Shown: positions 57,845 through 64,000 of the stretch, piece after piece
Numbering within the stretch: position 1 is the first letter of the stretch
Layout of the letters: every line of letters begins with the position of its first letter
Origin: Prostheceraeus crozeri
Taxonomy: Eukaryota > Platyhelminthes > Polycladida > Euryleptidae
Length of the DNA: 64,000 nucleotides
Reading direction: 5' to 3'
Assembly: GCA_907163375.1 (NCBI GenBank)
Contig: CAJQUW010008738.1
Span: 165,001-229,000, forward strand
Notes under the pieces: model-generated
What the model was told of the DNA's origin: nothing
Databases searched by the model: none
The model's input: the letters and a program-made list of their open reading frames with translations, nothing else
Made by a program: the position numbers and the translations under genes

Positions 57845-58521
57845 TCTGGCTCTTGTTTTTCTTGTTTATATGAGTAGAGTTATCACAGAGGTTTAGATTA
57901 TATTGTTTGATATTTTGTACATAAATAGATCATAATGATTTGATCAAATATTTTATTTTTGAATATTTTCCGTATCAAAGCTGGATACCGGTGTCGTGAA
58001 TAATAATAACCTTACAGTTAAGTACACATTAAGAATATCAAGTTTCAGTCACTGCATGCAAAAGTGTATATAGAACCTACAATACATGATTCGATTTCGG
58101 TTATATCACATTGTCATATTTTTAACTTCTCCTTATTCTATAAGCCTCATATTTTCACACGTTATTTCATCGGAATATAACCTACTTATAATATTGCTAA
58201 ATCATGGCATTATGTTTATGCATTTGTTAAAAGAAACCTCTATATAAGATCATTTGAACTCCGTATTCATTTAAGCAGAAGAAAAGTAATTCAAAAATCA
58301 CATATAAAGTCAAAATTTTCAAATAAAAGTTCCCATACTTGAGATACAAATAAAGGTGCCGATACCGATGCGAACATGCAATACTATGGACTAATAACCT
58401 ATGGACTACGGAACTATTCCTACCGCAGCTAATTGTTATTGCAAAGCGATGATTATCATGCTCCGATGTAATGAAATCAAGCTCGATCCACAACGTTCTA
58501 CATCACGCCTAGCATGGAAAT

Positions 58522-58550
58522 CCGCGCGATTCGCGCGGCAGGGATACTAG
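58522..58550 (+). mobile_element. Helitron-type 3' terminus
   Basis: A perfect 8-bp hairpin, CCGCGCGA-T-TCGCGCGG (58522-58538), is followed by CAGGGATA and CTAG (58547-58550), and then T. A GC-rich hairpin about 8-12 bases before CTRR, inserted between A and T, is the hallmark of Helitron 3' ends. The element would extend leftward into the 57.9-58.5 kb region. Its 5' TC end was not identified, and no Rep/helicase coding sequence is present, so it is a non-autonomous copy nested in the hAT element. Confidence 0.65.
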
Positions 58551-58703
58551 TAAGTACTTCCTGGCCTATGGTTATATAATTTAAATAAATAAAGGCGTAT
58601 AAAATAGTTCAATTTCTTGTATATAGGTGTGCATATGCAAAATGCCCTTTTTTTATCCTTGCCCATGCTGCCCCTTTTACGTGCCGGCATGCTTGCGTGT
58701 GTT

Positions 58704-59545
58704 ATTCCAGTTCATAGAATCCTAGAGGCCAGCTGACAGGTCTCTTAAAGGCGAATTAGATGTAATTTTTCTGTTGGCTACTGAATTTAATTCTGTTTTT
58801 AATTAAGTTATAAATTTTGTTAGAGTAAACCCCAGAACTTTGAATTGGCTGCTGCAGCTGTGCCTGGGATAAAAGTATGTAAAACAATTCAATTTTAATT
58901 TTTTGAATTGACTCTTTTGAAGGTTTGTTCTGTTTTTCTTTTATGCAACTTAATTTAGCTTTTATTATCCAACTTCAGAAGAATCTCAATGTTTGTAAAG
59001 AGAAAGACTAGCGAACAAGTTTGTTATATGAAGTGAACTTTTTTCGTTATGTTTTGTAGCCTCCATGTTTACACTGATTAATTGTTTTTTGTTATAGATA
59101 AAATCTATTCATACCATAATGAGCTATGTATTATTTCCTTAATATGTGAATTTCAGGTAGTTCTAGCATGCAAATCAGATATGATTTACCATGCAATTGA
59201 TGAAAAACGTAGTGGCGCGTCAGGTTGGTGAAATTCATTTTTTGAACCGCATGATCGATCCAGAAATGAATTGAATAGAAATATATGTGAAGAACCCATT
59301 TGTGATTACGAGCACCCCAGTCGGCAAGTGCAATGAATCATTGCATATTTCTAACACGAACTGGTCTATTCCACACTCAGTTGGAGAATTCAATTCTGTA
59401 TCGATCGTGCTGTTTAAAAGCGCACTCCACCTTCCTGGGGACCATGGTCAACTTCATCAAGTGCATCGTAAAATCATGCATGATTTTTTGAGCAACATCA
59501 AATGTCACATTGATAAATCATTGATACTTAATGGATCATGGATAA
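58704..59545. other. Intergenic, nothing recognised
   Basis: No supported gene. An open frame at 59287-59568 runs into the ATGCAT repeat and is not considered coding. Confidence 0.35.
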
Positions 59546-59549
59546 TATT

Positions 59550-59692
59550 CATGCATGGGAATGCATGAATCATGCATTCTCATGCATGAATCATGCATTC
59601 CCATGCATGAATCATGCATTCCCATGCATGATTGATTTCTGATACATGCATGAAATCATCCATAAATATCCATGGACGGGCGACTAGGGATA
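59550..59692. repeat. 21-bp ATGCATGAATCATGCATTCCC tandem repeat and family terminus
   Basis: Units of ATGCATGAATCATGCATTCC plus one base start at 59561, 59582, 59603 and 59624, an exact 21-bp period. Each unit is an imperfect palindrome built from ATGCAT. To the right (to 59692) the sequence matches the repeat terminus at 47127-47190 in inverse orientation, so the array lies inside a dispersed element. Confidence 0.75.
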
Positions 59693-59782
59693 TTCAGAAC
59701 AAGTGATGTTTCATGAGCTCCAATCATCATCCCAATGTATTTTAGTGCATTTCCAAGGTTGACCCGAAGTTTTGGCACCTGT

Positions 59783-60230
59783 CCCACTACAAAAAGATTC
59801 GTCGGAAAGACGTCGGAACGAGGTATGGTAGTCGGAAAAAGGTCGGGAAATTTTTTTGACCCTTAACATGCTAATTCTGACCTCATTTCTTTGAATTTAA
59901 GCAGAAATTATGATAAAAATGGCTTTTTTGATTGAGTTAATTGTAGCAAGACATTGAAGACGAAGACATGCGGATATGATTGTGATGATATTGATTACTC
60001 AAGCAAGCTTCAGAAAGGGAAAGGAAAATATATAACACTTAATTCCTGATCAATTGACGTTTTCATGTAATTCTATAGACATCCTACTTGTGAAATAGCA
60101 GATAGGAGGTCTAGGGTGTCTTTTTTATAATGAGGCTTCGGTTTCCGACGTCGTATCGGCCATGCGGACATTCTGTTCCTCGGAACGAGTTCGTTTTCGA
60201 CGTCGGACCGACGTATCTTTTTGTAGTGGG
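59783..60230. mobile_element. CACTA-like MITE, about 448 bp
   Basis: The left end CCCACTACAAAAAGATTCGT and the complement of the right end CCCACTACAAAAAGATACGT are near-perfect inverted repeats, beginning with CACTAC one or two bases in, as in CACTA/EnSpm elements. Several GTCGG units follow at the left and their CCGAC complements at the right. GT flanks both ends; a 3-bp duplication is not evident. Non-coding. Confidence 0.65.
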
Positions 60231-60282
60231 GTCGAGTTGATCTTCATACTCAACTCCGCATTTGAAAAATTCGACTTTTTTA

Positions 60283-61832
60283 GTGGAGCTGAGACAGGAG
60301 ATAAGTATATATATATATATATATAAATACGAAATGTGCTCTCCTGCCCCACCGAGAATTGTACTCTCCTGCCCCACTTGTACATGAAGGGACCAGGGCC
60401 TACAACAATCGTCGGACCAGGCATTTGGAGGTGCTCTGACTGTCATATATCTTCATTCATATCAGTACATATCACAGCACAATCATATTCCGCAAAAGCT
60501 AACTCTAAATATGAAAATTGAGGGCCTACAGCAATCGATCGTCGGACCAGGCATTTGGAGGTTCTCTGACAGCCATAGCACTTCTTTCACATCAGTACAT
60601 ATCAATGCACAATCATATTCCGCAAAAGCTAACTCTAAATACGAAAATTGAGGGCCTACAGCAATGGACTGACCATGCATTTGGAGGTGCTCTGACTGTC
60701 ATATATCTTCATTCATATCAGTACATATCACAGCACGATCATATTCCGCAAAAGCTAACTCTAAATACGAAAATTGAAGGGACCAGGGCCTACAGCAATC
60801 GTCGGACCAGGCATTTGGAGGCGCTGACAGCCATAGAACTTCTTTCACAACAGTACATATCAATGCACAATCATATTCCGCAAAAGCTAACTCTAAATAT
60901 GAAAATTGAGGGCCTACAGCAATCGATCGTCGGACCAGGCATTTGGAGGTTCTCTGACAGCCATAGCACTTCTTTCACATCAGTACATATCAATGCACAA
61001 TCATATTCCGCAAAAGCTAACTCTAAATACGAAAATTGAGGGCCTACAGCAATGGACCATGCATTTGGAGGTGCTCTGACTGTCATATATCTTCATTCAT
61101 ATCAGTACATATCACAGCACGATCATATTCCGCAAAAGCTAACTCTAAATACGAAAATTGAAGGGACCAGGGCCTACAGCAATCGTCGGACCAGGCATTT
61201 GGAGGCGCTGACAGCCATAGAACTTCTTTCACAACAGTACATATCAATGCACAATCATATTCCGCAAAAGCTAACTCTAAATATGAAAATTGAGGGCCTA
61301 CAGCAATCGATCGTCGGACCAGGCATTTGGAGGTTCTCTGACAGCCATAGCACTTCTTTCACATCAGTACATATCAATGCACAATCATATTCCGCAAAAG
61401 CTAACTCTAAATACGAAAATTGAGGGCCTACAGCAATGGACTGACCATGCATTTGGAGGTGCTCTGACTGTCATATATCTTCATTCATATCAGTACATAT
61501 CACAGCACGATCATATTCCGCAAAAGCTAACTCTAAATACGAAAATTGAAGGGACCAGGGCCTACAGCAATCGTCGGACCAGGCATTTGGAGGCGCTGAC
61601 AGCCATAGAACTTCTTTCACAACAGTACATATCAATGCACAATCATATTCCGCAAAAGCTCATACGTGGGGCAGGAGAGTCAGTGGGGCAGGGGCGTACA
61701 TTTCATATTCGTCCGTGGGGCAGGAGTGTACAAGTGGGGCAGGAGAGTACAATTCGGTGGGGCAGGAGCGCACATTTCTTATTTATATATATATATAACC
61801 AGTTGTAACTCGCGCCCCACCAAAAAATACAC
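60283..61832. mobile_element. Satellite-bearing element bounded by inverted arrays and TA microsatellites
   Basis: Left arm 60306-60383 is a TA repeat, AAATACGAAATGTGC, then two TCTCCTGCCCCAC units. It is the near-perfect complement of right arm 61728-61797 (GTACAAGTGGGGCAGGAGAG, GGTGGGGCAGGAG, TTCTTATTTATATATATA). The right side has three further GTGGGGCAGG units at 61666, 61683 and 61715. Outside the left TA repeat lies AGTGGAGCTGAGACAGGAGA followed by TAAG, identical to the complement of the first unit of the 40541-40826 array. Outside the right TA repeat lies another GCCCCACC. Between the arms sits a higher-order satellite. No coding capacity is believed real. Confidence 0.75.
60396..61660. 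repeat. Higher-order satellite: three-monomer unit of about 386 bp, three rounds
   Basis: Monomers of 124-134 bp each start GGGCCTACAGCAAT and end TCTAAATAYGAAAATTGA. Starts are 60396, 60522, 60652, 60786, 60910, 61040, 61170, 61294, 61424 and 61558. Monomers fall into three classes by internal variants (TCGATCGTCGGACC / TGGACTGACC / TCGTCGGACC after GGGACCA). They recur in the order A-B-C: 60522-60909 (388 bp), 60910-61293 (384 bp) and 61294-61660 (last monomer cut at 61660). Identity between rounds is clearly higher than between neighbouring monomers. The long open frames across the array are artefacts. Confidence 0.88.
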
Positions 61833-61834
61833 TT

Positions 61835-62905
61835 TTACATATTCGCCTAGTGAAAGCGATTGACTGAAATTCAACGCGGTTTGCGACTTGAAGCTTATGA
61901 ACAGTTGCCTCAAGTATGTTTTTGCTGTATTTCCAATGGCTATTGACCTCACCAGCATGTGGAAATAAGAAAAAACCCGATTTTCCACTTTTCCATGTGA
62001 CAAGTGTTAGCACTCCCCAATGCTTCCGGGGATTGTTTGACAGTCTTTCCATCTTAATTTATAGCAAAATGACATTTCCTAAGCTTTATTGAAGTCTTAA
62101 GATTCAATGTAGAAAAATACATATTTAGGAAAATATAATTAAAGTCGAAGTTTTGTAGTTGTGCAGGGCCTATGGGGTGCTACGACCACAACTTCATATT
62201 GAAGTGAGTGTTTGATTGAGAAAGTTTGGATCGATGAATTTTCAAGCAATTTTTTGCATACCACCTTATTTTTGGTCATAAATCTCGAATCTGTCCTCAG
62301 TTTTTCCAAAATCGGTCATTAAGTAGGTCACCCAGATGACCTACTTTGACATACAAACCTTGTATAACCCTTGTTTGCGGATATCCGTTCTCATTCATCA
62401 TCATTTACCACTTTCATGAGCATCCACATATGATTTTGATGTGAACATGTATATGACATAAACATTTGCTTGATTGAAGGCCAATAAGTAGGCCAACCAG
62501 ATGACCTGCTTTTAACCAAAAACTGTCTTTATCCTTAATTGTCGGATATTTCATATCACAAAGTATCATTGACCTCCTTGATGGGCGTAAAGCATGATTT
62601 TAAGAAAAGAAAGCTCCTAGAATATTTTTTTTGCATGCTTGGAAATCAAGAAGCAAGCCAAATACTCATGTTGTTTTGCTCACAAAAACTTATCACGAAG
62701 TCCGTCATCGCTTGACGCTGTTGATGCTGCAGATTTTGTTGTTCATTAGCTGCGACATTGTGTATTGGTCTCATTTTGTACCATATTAATGTCTCGGCCG
62801 TGTATAATGGTCCTCACCATGCAAAAAACCTTGAAATGGACATGAATGACGGAATTTCTTGAATTCTAGGATTTATTGTTTGACAACACAACCACAGATC
62901 CATAA
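61835..62905. other. Intergenic, nothing recognised
   Basis: No gene or transposon end identified before the LTR element. Confidence 0.35.
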
Positions 62906-62907
62906 TA

Positions 62908-63244
62908 TGTCACGAACAACTCAAACTAGAGATGTACAAAGCACAAAGCATAAAGATTCTATCTTTTTATGGAACAATACTCTCTCTACACCGAAAATAT
63001 GAAAATCTTTTCATGATTACAGAACATTGTGTGAATTGTTTTACTGTACACAGGAATTGGAATGAACGTGTTTCAAAAAATGTTTTCACAGCTGGATGCT
63101 AAATATGTAGTAAATGTGACTTTATTTTGTTTTAATTTGCATGTAAATAGCCATATGAACGTTTTGTGTGAAATAAACAGAACTTGTGTTTTCGATCGTG
63201 AAGATCTTGCTTTGAAACCGTAAATTCATGTACCGCACCCTGCA
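62908..63244 (+). mobile_element. Possible 5' LTR of an LTR retrotransposon
   Basis: Only one LTR lies in the window, so its limits are a guess: TGTCACGAAC at 62908 to CCCTGCA at 63244, two bases before the putative primer-binding site. AATAAA lies at 63172 within it. Confidence 0.35.
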
Positions 63245-63247
63245 AAT

Positions 63248-63260
63248 TGGTGTCAGAAGT
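63248..63260 (+). other. Putative tRNA primer-binding site TGGTGTCAGAAGT
   Basis: Begins TGG, complementary to a tRNA CCA end, just after the presumed LTR end and 58 bases before the gag start. TGGTGTCAGAAG-type sites occur in gypsy-group elements of invertebrates; the tRNA is not identified. Confidence 0.45.
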
Positions 63261-63317
63261 TAAAAGTCGCGAATATTTGAGTCTTTTTATAAAGTTTGTA
63301 AATTGAAAGTTCCTATA

Positions 63318-64000
63318 ATGTCTAGTGTTGATTTCAAAGATATCAAACTGTCGGTGGTGAATCGAAATTCGATTGAAGCGTTTAAGTTCAAGTCTCAAGC
63401 TTTACTTGCGTTAGGCGTTGACGAAACTCTGTTTGTGAATCACATTATTTTGCATCTGCCCGATGAAGTCGTTGTAAAGTTGGGTCCTCAGTTGAGCAAA
63501 GCCAAAAAAATTAAGGATTTGGTTGCAATTTTGGAAGAATTTGTAGGTGGTCTGCATCTGAGCATTGAATACGTCCAAAAGTTTGAGGCGATTAGGCAGC
63601 ATCAGGATGAAACACTTGCTGAAACGGTTACTAGGTTTTTGGAAGTTGGAAAAAAGGCGTTTCCCGATTTTGATGATAATCACTTGCAGCAATTAGTTTT
63701 CTTCCAAGATTGCACGAGCGTCATTGACGGACGAAGGTGCAAATTTTTTTATGGAAAATATCGGAAAAGGTCTTTCTCTTGATGTTGCGATTGAAGAAAC
63801 TGATAAGCGTCTTCTTATTTTCAAGTCTGTCCGAGAAGTCCGTTCAAGTCTTACGCAGACTCCACGATCGGGGTCAGGTCAATCAAAACCTTCGCTCAGC
63901 AACCATTATGTTGATCATAGACGCACAGCATCGTTCAAAGAGAGGGGGAGAGTAAATCCAAACCCCATTCGGAAAGAGGAAGGTGCATCCAGTTCTTCAG
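63318..64000 (+). pseudogene. LTR retrotransposon gag, partial and frameshifted
   Basis: ATG at 63318 (MSSVDFKDIKLSVV). The first 140 residues read like a retrotransposon capsid domain: helical segments LLALGVDETLFVNHIILHLP and EEFVGG, then RQHQDETLAETVTRFLEVGK, with the QxxxETLxxFxxRL-like signature. The frame stops at about 63780. The continuation lies in another frame after a T-run at about 63743-63749 (MENIGKGLSLDVAIEETDKR and onward), giving a Ser/Arg/Lys-rich region open to the window end. The shift at a homopolymer may be a mutation or an assembly error. Nucleocapsid, protease and polymerase would lie beyond 64000. Probably gypsy-like, by inference. Confidence 0.55.

Larger units (their letters stand above)
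56326..58695 (+). mobile_element. hAT element with perfect TIRs and 8-bp duplication, 2.37 kb
   Basis: Perfect 16-bp inverted ends, CAAGCATGCCGGCACG at 56326 and its complement ending at 58695, are flanked by identical CGTGTGTT octamers (56318-56325 and 58696-58703). The interior has a long 5' subterminal repeat array (56341-56840), one uninterrupted transposase C-terminal frame (56864-57844) and a Helitron-type 3' end (58522-58550). The full-length relative must be larger, because the N-terminal and catalytic core coding regions are absent. Perfect ends and duplication indicate a recent insertion. Confidence 0.9.

Noticed and set aside
60518..61808. Three long open frames (up to 173 codons) across the 60.4-61.7 kb region as protein genes
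   Set aside because: They consist of repeated translations of the 124-134-bp satellite monomer, occur in more than one frame and on both strands, and have no domain.

Overview
The window is nuclear DNA from an animal, most likely an AT-rich invertebrate. The one clear host gene is the 26S proteasome ATPase subunit Rpt6 (PSMC5). It is split by a 10.8 kb GT-AG intron and ends at an AATAAA poly(A) signal. Everything else that can be recognised is transposon- or repeat-derived: an Rpt6 gene embedded in a mosaic of hAT, Tc1/mariner (DD41D), CR1/Jockey-like LINE, Penelope-like, LTR, Helitron-like and CACTA-like sequence, plus several satellites. No tRNA, rRNA or CRISPR locus is supported. The palindrome TAGGCCTA occurs 12 times, far more than expected.

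Layout. 1-8.5 kb: intergenic, with two TIR elements (1171-1744 and 2294-3485), a 90-bp-arm hairpin (5606-5802) and A/C-skewed coding relics. 8.5-12 kb: a TIR transposon with a broken transposase (8536-10962), followed by a rearranged Penelope-like fragment. 12.5-21.7 kb: a longer relative of the 2.3 kb element (12456-15273), a DD41D mariner (15643-17439), two adjacent hairpins at TA microsatellites (17948-18373) and another hAT-like element (19604-21680). 23.9-36.1 kb: PSMC5, whose intron holds an antisense LINE and three non-autonomous DNA transposons. 38.5-47.8 kb: a TACGTAGC minisatellite, a 280-base polypyrimidine tract, an AT island, an array of 16-mers on a 21-nt pitch, a 180-bp direct/inverted repeat cluster and a three-copy 193-bp tandem repeat. 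50.6-58.7 kb: hAT elements, two with perfect 8-bp target duplications; one carries a tRNA-derived SINE, the other an open C-terminal transposase frame and a Helitron-type 3' end. 59.5-61.8 kb: a 21-bp ATGCAT repeat, a CACTA-like MITE and a higher-order satellite bounded by inverted arrays and TA microsatellites. 62.9-64 kb: the 5' end of an LTR retrotransposon running off the window.

How it fits together. Only PSMC5 is a confident functional gene. The most unusual signals are two related structures at 40.5-40.9 kb and 60.3-61.8 kb. Both are built from GTGGnGCAG-type short repeats attached to TA microsatellites and share an exact junction. A set of inverted repeats carrying a hammerhead-like, Penelope-3'-end-like motif is the next most interesting. 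All calls rest on reading the sequence; no database search was run.
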